From: an uncultured Agathobaculum sp.
Lineage (GTDB): Bacteria; Bacillota; Clostridia; Oscillospirales; Butyricicoccaceae
Direction: 5' to 3'
Assembly: GCF_944384765.1 (NCBI RefSeq)
Contig: NZ_CALWUM010000002.1
Span: 1 to 64,000 of the forward strand
DNA: 64,000 nt
Positions 50,894 through 58,365 of the stretch are shown piece after piece (the stretch's first letter is position 1; each line of letters begins with the position of its first letter). A program made the position numbers and the translations under genes. The notes under the pieces were generated by a model. That model saw only the letters and a program-made list of their open reading frames with translations. It was not told the DNA's origin and made no database searches.

Positions 50894-50922
50894 AAGGGCG
50901 GGCGAAAGCCCGCCCTTTTTCT
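50894..50922 (+). terminator. Terminator after nagE
   Basis: AAGGGCGGGC (50894-50903), loop GAAA, GCCCGCCCTT (50908-50917), then T and CTT. nagBA may still receive read-through, as no strong new promoter is seen before nagB. Confidence 0.9.
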
Positions 50923-51052
50923 TCCGGCAGCCGTCCCTGCCGGGCCTGTCCCGCAGGGGCGGGCAGTGTGCACCCGGCGGCGCGCCGGATGCGCAGTGCC
51001 TGCCGCTGTGCGGCTTATCCATCCGAAATGATCATCCAGAGAGGTGCTTTTT

Positions 51053-51790
51053 ATGAAAATCATCCGCGCAAAAGACTATGCCGATATGAGCCGCAAGGCG
51101 GCCAACATCATCTCCGCGCAGGTCATCCTCAAGCCGGACTCCGTGCTCGGCCTGGCGACCGGCTCGTCTCCGATCGGCATTTACGAACAGCTCATCAAGT
51201 GGTATCATAAAGGCGACGTGGACTTCGGCGCGTGCACGACCTTTAACCTGGACGAGTACCGCGGCCTGACCCCGGACCACGACCAGAGCTACCATTACTT
51301 CATGCACAAGAACTTTTTCGACCATGTCAACATCCCGGAAGCGCGCATCAACCTGCCGGACGGCGCGCAGCTGGACATCGAGCGCGAGTGCGCGCGCTAT
51401 GACGCGGCCATCCGCGCGGCGGGCGGCATCGACCTGCAGCTGCTGGGCATGGGCGTCAACGGCCATATCGGGTTTAACGAGCCGGACGAGTATTTCTCCA
51501 AGGGCACGCACTGTGTCGACCTGACCGAGTCGACCATCGAGGCCAACAAGCGCTTTTTCGCCTCGGCGGACGATGTGCCGCGGCAGGCGTACACGATCGG
51601 CGTGCAGACTATCATGCTTGCGCGGCGCATTGTGCTGGTGGTTTCGGGTGAAAACAAGGCGGACATTGTGCGCGAAGCATTTTTCGGTCCGGTCACGCCG
51701 CGCGTGCCGGCGACCATTTTGCAGCTGCATACCGACGTTTCGGTCGTGGCGGACGAGGCCGCACTGAGCAAATGCGGCGACCTGCTGTAA
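51053..51790 (+). CDS. nagB: Glucosamine-6-phosphate deaminase
   Basis: This 245-aa enzyme converts GlcN-6-P to fructose-6-P plus ammonia. It has LGLATGSSPIGIYEQL (phosphate loop), FNLDEYRGL with the catalytic Asp, and GVNGHIGFNEP with the catalytic His. The ATG at 51053 behind AGAGAGG is preferred over the one at 51044. nagA follows after 19 bases. Confidence 0.97.
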   Translation: MKIIRAKDYADMSRKAANIISAQVILKPDSVLGLATGSSPIGIYEQLIKWYHKGDVDFGACTTFNLDEYRGLTPDHDQSYHYFMHKNFFDHVNIPEARINLPDGAQLDIERECARYDAAIRAAGGIDLQLLGMGVNGHIGFNEPDEYFSKGTHCVDLTESTIEANKRFFASADDVPRQAYTIGVQTIMLARRIVLVVSGENKADIVREAFFGPVTPRVPATILQLHTDVSVVADEAALSKCGDLL

Positions 51791-51809
51791 CACAAAAGAA
51801 GGCGATTGC

Positions 51810-52928
51810 ATGGAATACAAAAATTTGAAAATTTACCAGCCGGACGGCACCTTCCGCACGGGCGGGCTGTGCATCGCGGGCGACCGCATTGCGGCGGCCG
51901 CGCCCTCTGCCGCGGCGCAGGATATGGGCGGGCTGTATGCCGTGCCCGGCCTGGTGGACCTGCATTTTCACGGCTGCGTGGGTTATGACTTCTGCGACGG
52001 CACGCAGGAGGCGATCTCCGCCATCGCACACTATCAGGCAAAAAACGGCGTTGCGGCGATCTGCCCCGCGACCATGACCTATCCCGAGGAAAAGCTGGCC
52101 GGCATCGCGCAGGCCGCCGCAGCCTACCGGACCGAGGCAGACGGCGCCGCGCTCGTCGGCATCAATATGGAAGGCCCGTTTGTCTCCGCGGCCAAAAAGG
52201 GCGCGCAGAACGGCGCGTATCTGCATGCGCCGGATGCGGCGATGTTCCGCCGTTTGCAGCAGCAGGCGGGCGGGCTGTTCAAGCTGTGCGACCTTGCGCC
52301 CGAGCTGCCCGGCGCGATGCAGGCCATCGAGGCGCTCGCGGGCGAGGTTCGCCTGTCCATTGCACACACCGAGGCGGATTACGACACCGCCTGCGAAGCC
52401 TTCCGCCGCGGCGCGCGGCAGGTGACACACCTGTATAATGCGATGCCCCCCTTCTCGCACCGCGCGCCCGGCGTCATTGGCGCCGCAGCAGACCACAGCG
52501 AGGTGATGGTCGAGCTGATCGCGGACGGCGTGCATGTGCACCCGTCGGTCGTGCGGACCACCTTCAAGGTGTTCGGCGGGCGGGTCATCCTGATTTCGGA
52601 CAGCATGATGGCGACCGGCCTGGCGGACGGCGAATATGCACTCGGCGGACAGGCGGTCACAGTGCGCGGCAACCGCGCCACCCTGCACGACGGCACGATC
52701 GCCGGCTCGGCGACCAACCTGCTCGACTGCATGCGCAGCGCAGTGCGCATGGGCGTGCCGCTTGGGCAGGCGGTGCAGGCCGCTTCCACCAATCCGGCGC
52801 GCGCGCTCGGCCTGCGGCAGGATTACGGCTCGCTCGAGCCGGGCAAGCTGGCCAATGTGCTGCTGCTGGACGACCAGCTGAACCTGCATGCGGTCATCCT
52901 GCGCGGAAAGCTCCTGCGCACCCAATGA
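51810..52928 (+). CDS. nagA: N-acetylglucosamine-6-phosphate deacetylase
   Basis: This 372-aa amidohydrolase removes the acetyl group from GlcNAc-6-P made by the PTS. Metal and catalytic landmarks are LVDLHFHGCVG, NMEGPF (Glu), LSIAHTEADY, QVTHLYNAM and the catalytic Asp in LISDSMMATGL. AAGAAGG precedes the ATG. It is the last gene of the GlcNAc unit. Confidence 0.97.
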   Translation: MEYKNLKIYQPDGTFRTGGLCIAGDRIAAAAPSAAAQDMGGLYAVPGLVDLHFHGCVGYDFCDGTQEAISAIAHYQAKNGVAAICPATMTYPEEKLAGIAQAAAAYRTEADGAALVGINMEGPFVSAAKKGAQNGAYLHAPDAAMFRRLQQQAGGLFKLCDLAPELPGAMQAIEALAGEVRLSIAHTEADYDTACEAFRRGARQVTHLYNAMPPFSHRAPGVIGAAADHSEVMVELIADGVHVHPSVVRTTFKVFGGRVILISDSMMATGLADGEYALGGQAVTVRGNRATLHDGTIAGSATNLLDCMRSAVRMGVPLGQAVQAASTNPARALGLRQDYGSLEPGKLANVLLLDDQLNLHAVILRGKLLRTQ

Positions 52929-52940
52929 ACAGAACTGCCA

Positions 52941-52969
52941 AAAGGACGCGGCCTTGGGCCGCGTCCTTT
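52941..52969 (+). terminator. Terminator after nagA
   Basis: AAAGGACGCGGCC (52941-52953) pairs with GGCCGCGTCCTTT (52957-52969). Confidence 0.88.
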
Positions 52970-52993
52970 GTCATGCCTGCCCCGGCGCATCGG

Positions 52994-53022
52994 TTGACAA
53001 TCCAAAACAGACATTTTATAAT
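52994..53022 (+). promoter_or_regulatory. Promoter of feoAB
   Basis: TTGACA (52994-52999), a 17-bp spacer and TATAAT (53017-53022), a consensus promoter. The feoA start is 243 bases downstream because a palindromic element occupies the leader. Confidence 0.88.
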
Positions 53023-53051
53023 AAAAAGACATACGGCTTTTCTATGATTTT

Positions 53052-53214
53052 AGGCAATACCGCATCATTTGGCGGGGAGCGATTAGCGAGAATATTTTGC
53101 GTCCGGATGCGGCGCGTTTTTGCGGCAATACTTGATGTATTGCAAGAAAACGCAACAAAATCCGGGGGCAAAATTTCCGCAAAGCGCCGCAGACACAATG
53201 GTGCGGTGTTGCCT
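53052..53214. repeat. 163-bp near-palindromic (MITE-like) element in the feo leader
   Basis: The left arm starts AGGCAATACCGCATCATT (53052) and the right arm ends AATGGTGCGGTGTTGCCT (53214). The two ~79-base arms are imperfect inverse complements along their whole length around a TTGAT centre (GTATTGC/GCAATAC at the tip). No coding frame fits inside. It lies between the promoter and feoA, so it is transcribed as one long hairpin. It could be a non-autonomous mobile repeat. No clear target duplication is visible. Confidence 0.8.
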
Positions 53215-53221
53215 TGAGACA

Positions 53222-53243
53222 GGCCGCGCTTTTTCGCGCGGCC
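53222..53243 (+). promoter_or_regulatory. Hairpin just upstream of the feoA ribosome binding site
   Basis: GGCCGCGC and GCGCGGCC (8 bp) enclose TTTTTC, ending about 11 bases before GGGGGAC. It may influence feoA translation or be part of the adjacent repeat's insertion footprint. Confidence 0.5.
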
Positions 53244-53264
53244 GGACAATACTGGGGGACAAGC

Positions 53265-53495
53265 ATGAAAACACTCAACAACCTGAAACCCGGCCAGACC
53301 GGGGTGGTCGACCGGATCACGGCCGAGGGCGCGCTCAAGCGGCATTTTCTCGATATGGGCATCACCAAGGGCGTGGAAGTGACCATGGAGCGCGTGGCAC
53401 CCTTTGGCGACCCGGTCGCCGTCCGCCTGCGGGGATACAGCCTGTCGCTGCGCCGCGCGGAAGCGAAAAAAATCGTGTTGGAGGCGGGCGCATGA
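53265..53495 (+). CDS. feoA: Ferrous iron transport protein A
   Basis: This 76-aa SH3-like protein assists FeoB. Landmarks are LKPGQTGVVDRITAEGALK, HFLDMGITKGVEVTMERV and GDPVAVRLRGYSLSLRRAEA. The start at ATG 53265 follows GGGGGAC. Its stop overlaps the feoB start (ATGA), so the pair is translationally coupled. Confidence 0.94.
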   Translation: MKTLNNLKPGQTGVVDRITAEGALKRHFLDMGITKGVEVTMERVAPFGDPVAVRLRGYSLSLRRAEAKKIVLEAGA

Positions 53496-55507
53496 ACGGG
53501 AAAAAGACAATCGCCATCATCGGCAACCCGAACAGCGGCAAGACCACGCTGTTCAACCGGCTGACCGGTTCCAACCAGCACGTCGGCAACTGGCCGGGCG
53601 TAACGGTCGACCGCAAGACCGGCCACGTCTGCCACGACGGGGTGGGCGTGGACATCGTCGACCTGCCCGGCATCTACTCCCTGTCGCCTTACACGCAGGA
53701 GGAGATCATCGCGCGCGAATATGTGCTCTCGGATGAGCTGGACGGCATCCTCAACATCGTGGATGCGGCCAACATCGAGCGCAACCTGTACTTAACCCTG
53801 CAGCTCATCTCGCTCGGCCTGCCTATGGTGGTGGCGCTCGGGTTCATGGATGATGTGCGCGCCCAGGGCGTGGAGATCGACGTGGCGGAGCTTGAGCGGC
53901 GCCTGGGTGTGCCGGTCGTGCCGATCTCGGCCAAAAAAGGCGAGAATATCCACAACCTGCTCGACGAACTGGCGCACGGCATGCGTCCGCCCGCGCAGCA
54001 GCCGACCTATCTGCACGGCGTGGGCGCGGCGATCCGCCGCGCATCCGACCTGCTGCGGCCGCTGCCGCTGCGCGAATGCAGCCTGCCGTTCTATGCGGCC
54101 AAGCTGCTCGAGGGCGATAAGGCGCTGTGGGCGCAGTACGGCGGCGATATGCCGCGCGATATGCGCGAGCAGCTGGATGCGCTGGCCGAGGGCATGCACA
54201 GCCATGCCAATTCCACGGACAACGAAATGGTGCTCGCGGACGCGCTGTATGACTATATCGAGGAGGTCGTGCGCGCCTGCTTCAAGCGGCCGAAAGTGCA
54301 CAAGATGACCGTATCCGAGCGCATTGACGCGATCGTGCTGCACCGCGTGTGGGCGCTGCCGATCTTCGCGTTTTTCATGTTCATCATGTTCTGGACTACC
54401 TTCGGCCCGTTTGGTTCCTGGCTGGGGGACGGGATGGAATACCTGATCCAGGGCCTGATCGCCCCGGCGGTGCAGGCGGGGCTGTCTGCCATCGGCACGG
54501 CGGACTGGCTGGTCAGCCTGATCTGCGACGGCGTCATCGGCGGCGTGGGCAGCATGCTGAGCTTTCTGCCGCAGATCGTTATTCTGTTCTTCTTCCTGTC
54601 TGTCCTGGAGGACACCGGGTATCTTGCGCGCGTGGCGTTCATCATGGATACGCTGCTGCGCCGCATCGGCCTGTCTGGCAAATCGTTCGTGCCCATGCTG
54701 ATGGGCTTTGGTTGCACCACGCCTGCGGTTATGGCCGCGCGCACGATGGAGAACGATGCCGACCGCCGCATGACCATCATGCTCACGCCGTTCATGTCGT
54801 GCAGTGCCAAGCTGCCCGTCTATGCGCTGGTGGCGGGCGCGGTGTTCCCGGCGCATCAGGGGCTGGTCGTCATCAGCCTGTATGTGCTTGGCATCCTGAT
54901 GGGGATTGTCGCGGGCTTCATCCTCAAAAAGACCATTTTCCGCGAGGTTTCCTCGGGCTTTGTGCTCGAGCTGCCGACCTACCGCATGCCCTCGTTCAAG
55001 GGCACGGTGCTCAATATGTGGCAGAAGGCCAAGGACTTTATCACCCGCGCGGGCACGATCATCTTTCTGATGAGCGTGGTCATCTGGCTGCTGCAAAACT
55101 TCACGCCGGCGCTCGCCGTCGCACAGGACGCGGGCGCGAGCATCCTCGGTGTGATCGGCACGGCGATCGCGCCGGTGTTTGCGCCGCTCGGGTTTAGCGC
55201 ATGGCAGGAATCGGTCTCGCTGCTGACCGGCCTGGCGGCCAAGGAGGCCGTGGTTTCGACCATGAGCGTGCTGTATGGCGCGAGCAGCACCGATCTGTCC
55301 CTCGTGCTCAGCGGTGTGTTCACGCCGCTGTCCGGCTATTGCTTCCTTGTGTTCACCCTGCTGTATATGCCGTGTATGTCCGCGTTTGCAACCATCAAGC
55401 GCGAGATGGGCGGCTGGCGCTGGGCGTTCGGCGCGGCAGCGTTCCAGACCGTGCTGGCGTATCTCACTGCGCTGGTCATCTATCAGGTAGGCAGCCTGAT
55501 TTTATAA
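53492..55507 (+). CDS. feoB: Ferrous iron transport protein B
   Basis: This 671-aa Fe2+ importer has an N-terminal G domain: G1 GNPNSGKTT (residues 11-19), NWPGVTV (G2), DLPGIYSL (G3), and a divergent G4 and G5 region with the SAKKG motif. A helical GDI-like spacer follows, then about eight membrane helices with paired gating motifs including LMGFGCTTPAVMAARTM and LTGLAAKEAVVSTM. The length is typical of short Clostridia FeoB forms without a C-terminal Cys tail. It is co-transcribed with feoA. Confidence 0.96.
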   Translation: MNGKKTIAIIGNPNSGKTTLFNRLTGSNQHVGNWPGVTVDRKTGHVCHDGVGVDIVDLPGIYSLSPYTQEEIIAREYVLSDELDGILNIVDAANIERNLYLTLQLISLGLPMVVALGFMDDVRAQGVEIDVAELERRLGVPVVPISAKKGENIHNLLDELAHGMRPPAQQPTYLHGVGAAIRRASDLLRPLPLRECSLPFYAAKLLEGDKALWAQYGGDMPRDMREQLDALAEGMHSHANSTDNEMVLADALYDYIEEVVRACFKRPKVHKMTVSERIDAIVLHRVWALPIFAFFMFIMFWTTFGPFGSWLGDGMEYLIQGLIAPAVQAGLSAIGTADWLVSLICDGVIGGVGSMLSFLPQIVILFFFLSVLEDTGYLARVAFIMDTLLRRIGLSGKSFVPMLMGFGCTTPAVMAARTMENDADRRMTIMLTPFMSCSAKLPVYALVAGAVFPAHQGLVVISLYVLGILMGIVAGFILKKTIFREVSSGFVLELPTYRMPSFKGTVLNMWQKAKDFITRAGTIIFLMSVVIWLLQNFTPALAVAQDAGASILGVIGTAIAPVFAPLGFSAWQESVSLLTGLAAKEAVVSTMSVLYGASSTDLSLVLSGVFTPLSGYCFLVFTLLYMPCMSAFATIKREMGGWRWAFGAAAFQTVLAYLTALVIYQVGSLIL

Positions 55508-55517
55508 CCAAACCGAC

Positions 55518-55543
55518 AGGGCCGCGCCGTTTGGCGCGGCCCT
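55518..55543 (+). terminator. Terminator of feoAB
   Basis: AGGGCCGCGCC (55518-55528), loop GTTT, GGCGCGGCCCT (55533-55543). Confidence 0.82.
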
Positions 55544-55555
55544 TGCTGCATACCA

Positions 55556-55607
55556 AACCCGCCGGAAGGGAGCGTTCGCGTATCCTTCCCGGCGGGTTGT
55601 TTTTTTG
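55556..55607 (+). terminator. Second terminator between feoB and the convergent gene
   Basis: AACCCGCCGG (55556-55565) pairs with CCGGCGGGTT (55589-55598), extended inward by AAGGGA/TCCTT, then GTTTTTTT. Confidence 0.88.
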
Positions 55608-55610
55608 CAA

Positions 55611-56129
55611 TCACTCGGCATCCGGCAAAAGCGTCTGCCGCGTGCCGCAGCCCAGTTCCTTAAAGTCGGAGAACAGGCAGTCGATGCGGGTGGGGTGCAC
55701 GCAGATCAGATGCATCGGGCTGCGCAGCCCGCGCAGCGCATCCAGCGGGATGTTTTTGTAGGCCGCATGGGCGTTGTATGCCGGGCTGAACGGCTCGATC
55801 ATCTCCGCTGTGCCCTGCACCTGCATGCCGTGCAGCTTGCCGAAGCCCTCGTATTTGTCAAAGATAGCCAGGCTCACGTTGGGATTGTCCGCCAGGCCGA
55901 TGAACTTTTTGCCGCCCTCGGAGAACAGCCAGAAGCAGCCGTCGTGGTAGCTGTATTCAATCGGCGTGCAGCGCACATAGCTGCCCGCCCCGGTGGCCAG
56001 CGCGCAGGTGTTGTTCGCGCGGATGTATTCCCCGGCCATGGTCTGTAATTTGTCCCGTTCCAGCCGGACGCTGCCCGCGTCCTTTTCGTCCCAATAGCGG
56101 GCTGCTGCTGCATATTCCTCTTTTGTCAT
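55611..56129 (-). CDS. Pyridoxamine 5'-phosphate oxidase-family flavin/cofactor-binding protein
   Basis: The 172-aa split-barrel protein has ANNTCALATGAGSYVRCTPI followed by EYSYHDGCFWLFSEGGKKF, VSLAIFDKYEGFGKLHGMQV and a C-terminal IDCLFSDFKELG. This family binds FMN or F420-like flavins or haem; the exact activity is unknown. AGGAGG precedes ATG 56129. It is transcribed alone, toward feoB. Confidence 0.85.
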   Translation of the reverse strand: MTKEEYAAAARYWDEKDAGSVRLERDKLQTMAGEYIRANNTCALATGAGSYVRCTPIEYSYHDGCFWLFSEGGKKFIGLADNPNVSLAIFDKYEGFGKLHGMQVQGTAEMIEPFSPAYNAHAAYKNIPLDALRGLRSPMHLICVHPTRIDCLFSDFKELGCGTRQTLLPDAE

Positions 56130-56344
56130 GTTTGGCGCCTCCTGTTCCTGTGCTTTGTGGTTTACACTTTTATTATGCTACCAGACCCGCGGAGATACAA
56201 TCCCCCTGCGGGCGGGTTTCTCATCAAAACCGACAGCGGCGCGCCGCTTGCGCGCTGCGGTTTCGGCAAGGATGGCGAATGACAGGGAAGGGGGACGGAT
56301 GCTATACTGTTCAGTGGAGAAAATCACGCGAGAGGAAGAAGAAC

Positions 56345-57151
56345 ATGTCGATCAAACTGATTGCTGCGGACATGGACGGTACGCTGCTCGACAGCAACAA
56401 GCAGCTGCCGGACGGGCTGTTTCCGCTCATCCGCGCGCTGCGGGCGCGCGGGGTGCGCTTTGCGCCCGCGTCCGGGCGGCAGTATTATACGCTTTACGAG
56501 CAGTTCGGCGCGATTGCGGACGAGCTGATCTATATCAGTGAAAACGGCGCGATGGTGTGCGACGGCAGCGAGATTGTCTCGTTTGAGGCCATGCCGGCAG
56601 AGGAGGTCTGCCGCGCCGTCGAGACCGTACGGCAGCTGCCCGGCGTGTATACGGTCGTCTCCGCGCGGGACGGCGGCGTATATGAGAACGGGGACGACCC
56701 GGCGTTCGTTAAAAATATGAAGATGTACTGCGCGCGGCACAAGGGCGTGCCCGACCTGCTGGAATACGTCAGGCACGAGCCGGTCTGCAAGGTCGCGCTG
56801 TTTTGCGAGGGGCGCGCCGAGCAGGTGCTGCTGCCCGCATTCGCCTCGTTTGCGGACTCGTCGCAGATTGCGCTGTCCGGCGCAGACTGGGTCGACCTGA
56901 TGCGCCCGGGCATGAGCAAGGGCCGGGCGGTCAGCGCGCTGTGCGCGCGGCTGGGTATCACGCCGGCGGAGTGCATGGCCTTTGGCGATTATCTCAACGA
57001 CCTGGAACTGCTCCAGGCGGTGGGCGAGCCCTACTGCATGGCAAATGGACACGAAACGCTTAAGGCGGCGGCCAAGTATATCTGTCCGTCCAACGACGAG
57101 GACGGCGTGTGCCGCACCATCCGTGCGGTTTTCGGTATTGACAAACCGTGA
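56345..57151 (+). CDS. Cof-type HAD-superfamily hydrolase
   Basis: This 268-aa phosphatase has the HAD motif I AADMDGTLLDS (nucleophile Asp 9, acid/base Asp 11), motif II region FAPASGR, a C2-type cap and motif IV AFGDYLNDLELL. Substrates are probably sugar phosphates or flavin/PLP phosphates. The ATG at 56345 follows GAGGAAG. The promoter for the folT riboswitch lies within its last codons. Confidence 0.92.
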   Translation: MSIKLIAADMDGTLLDSNKQLPDGLFPLIRALRARGVRFAPASGRQYYTLYEQFGAIADELIYISENGAMVCDGSEIVSFEAMPAEEVCRAVETVRQLPGVYTVVSARDGGVYENGDDPAFVKNMKMYCARHKGVPDLLEYVRHEPVCKVALFCEGRAEQVLLPAFASFADSSQIALSGADWVDLMRPGMSKGRAVSALCARLGITPAECMAFGDYLNDLELLQAVGEPYCMANGHETLKAAAKYICPSNDEDGVCRTIRAVFGIDKP

Positions 57152-57166
57152 CCAGACCGATACAAT
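57138..57166 (+). promoter_or_regulatory. Promoter of the THF riboswitch-folT unit, inside the HAD gene end
   Basis: TTGACA (57138-57143) lies in the final codons of the HAD gene; after a 17-bp spacer comes TACAAT (57161-57166). This is consensus-like. Confidence 0.87.
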
Positions 57167-57187
57167 ATTAAAATAATCAATAGAAAA

Positions 57188-57290
57188 AGCAGAGTAGACT
57201 TTAGCGCGTTAAGTGCCGCTGAGACGGGGAGTTGTTCGGCGGACGAAAGGGAAGTTTCCCTGCGGTGCTGTGGTCGCATCCCGCTGCTGC
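57188..57290 (+). ncRNA. Tetrahydrofolate (THF) riboswitch
   Basis: The leader shows the conserved THF/folT-motif blocks in order: AGAGTAGA, CGCGTTAAGTG, GACGGGGAGTTG, GGACGAA and, after a hairpin, GCGGTG with GCATCCCGCT. These correspond to the three-way-junction and pseudoknot segments of the aptamer. It directly precedes a folate-family ECF transporter gene, the usual partner. Folate binding would lower folT expression. Confidence 0.92.
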
Positions 57291-57295
57291 AACAG

Positions 57296-57347
57296 TTTAG
57301 GCATCTCCTAAATCGCTGTGGCAACAGAGGAAGTATTTAGAGGAGGT
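57296..57347 (+). promoter_or_regulatory. Expression platform that can hide the folT ribosome binding site
   Basis: TTTAGG-CATCT-CCTAAA (57296-57312) can form a small hairpin. The same ATCTCCTAAAT segment is also complementary to ATTTAGAGGAGGTG around the Shine-Dalgarno AGGAGG (57340-57345). The two alternatives fit translational control by the riboswitch. Confidence 0.65.
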
Positions 57348-57357
57348 GTCTTTTTCT

Positions 57358-57966
57358 ATGTCTAATTCCATGTCCAAAACGCCGAATATCTTTGTGCGCT
57401 CGCTGCGCGAGCTCAAAAGCACGCGGTGCCTTGCGCTGACCGCGCTGCTGATCGCGATGAACATCGCGCTCGACCTGATGGGGCTTGAGCTGCGCCTGCC
57501 GCCCGATCTCAAGATCGGTTTCGGCTTTCTGGCAAACGCGGCGGTCGGCATGCTGTTCGGCCCGTCGGTCGCGATGCTCGCGGGCGTGTGCACCGACCTG
57601 CTGGGATATTTTGCAGGCGGGTTTACCATGGGCGGCTATTTTCCGGGCTTTACGCTCACGGCGATCGTGGCCGGTCTGTTCTGGGGTCTGTGGATGTATC
57701 CGCGCCGCGTATCGCTCTGGCGCGCGATTGGCGCAAAGGTGTGCATCAACCTGTTCTGCAACATCGGCCTGAACACCCTGTGGCTGACCCTGACAGGCGG
57801 CAAGGCGATGAGCGTGCTGCTGGTGGCGCGCGTGCCCAAAAACCTGCTGATGCTGCCGATCGAGATTGCAGTGCTGTATTTCGGCATGAAGCTGGTGCTT
57901 CGTTTTTATCATATGTTGCCCGCGGTGCGTTCTGCCGAGCGCCCGGCCGGGCAGAAACTCCCGTAA
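57358..57966 (+). CDS. folT: Folate ECF transporter S component
   Basis: The 202-aa membrane protein has about six helices, with FVRSLRELKSTRCLALTALL, MNIALDLMGLELRLPPDLKI, GFGFLANAAVGMLFGPSVAM and GVCTDLLGYF, typical of FolT. It captures folate and docks with a shared EcfA/A'/T energising module not present here. ATG 57358 lies 12 bases after AGGAGG. The THF riboswitch upstream supports the substrate call. Confidence 0.94.
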   Translation: MSNSMSKTPNIFVRSLRELKSTRCLALTALLIAMNIALDLMGLELRLPPDLKIGFGFLANAAVGMLFGPSVAMLAGVCTDLLGYFAGGFTMGGYFPGFTLTAIVAGLFWGLWMYPRRVSLWRAIGAKVCINLFCNIGLNTLWLTLTGGKAMSVLLVARVPKNLLMLPIEIAVLYFGMKLVLRFYHMLPAVRSAERPAGQKLP

Positions 57967-57973
57967 AAGCCTC

Positions 57974-58235
57974 TCGATCGGAACCACGCTTCCGATCGAA
58001 AATTCCGCTGTCTGCGCGCGCCTTTCAGGCAGCCCGTAGGCCACTATCCTTATTCTGCCGCCGTGCGGCAGTTTAATGAGTACACTTGCCAGCGGTTTGT
58101 ATAAAAACCGTGATACATGCTCCCGGTTTTTATGGGGATTGCGGCGCGCCGCAATCCCCTATTTTATGCGCGCTGCGGCGCGAAGGCTTTTTTAGACAAG
58201 CTGAGCCCTTCGCACAACACCGTGTGCGAAGGGCT
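57974..58235. repeat. String of hairpins after folT
   Basis: This gene-free stretch holds several strong stems: TCGATCGGAA/TTCCGATCGA (57974-57999), CTGCCG/CGGCAG (about 58055-58071), ATAAAAACCG/CGGTTTTTAT (58101-58133), a 26-base perfect palindrome GGGGATTGCGGCG... (58134-58159) and AGCCCTTCGCACA/TGTGCGAAGGGCT (58204-58235). Some act as terminators of folT; the number and order exceed that need. The first has a GTGG-containing loop on the minus strand like the elements near the tRNAs at 62.3-62.7 kb. Confidence 0.75.
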
Positions 58236-58302
58236 TTGCTGTATGGAACGGGCATTTTGTTAAGTTTTCCGATTATCCCTATGCAAGGGGCAGTTTTTTT
58301 GG

Positions 58303-58308
58303 TATAAT
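58303..58308 (+). promoter_or_regulatory. Extended -10 of the mannitol dehydrogenase-family gene
   Basis: TGG-TATAAT (58300-58308) has the TGn extension, and no good -35 is visible. Confidence 0.6.
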
Positions 58309-58365
58309 AAACATGATTGGAGAAGAACGTGCTTTGCCGTTCATAGAAAAGGGAGTGACCGCTTT

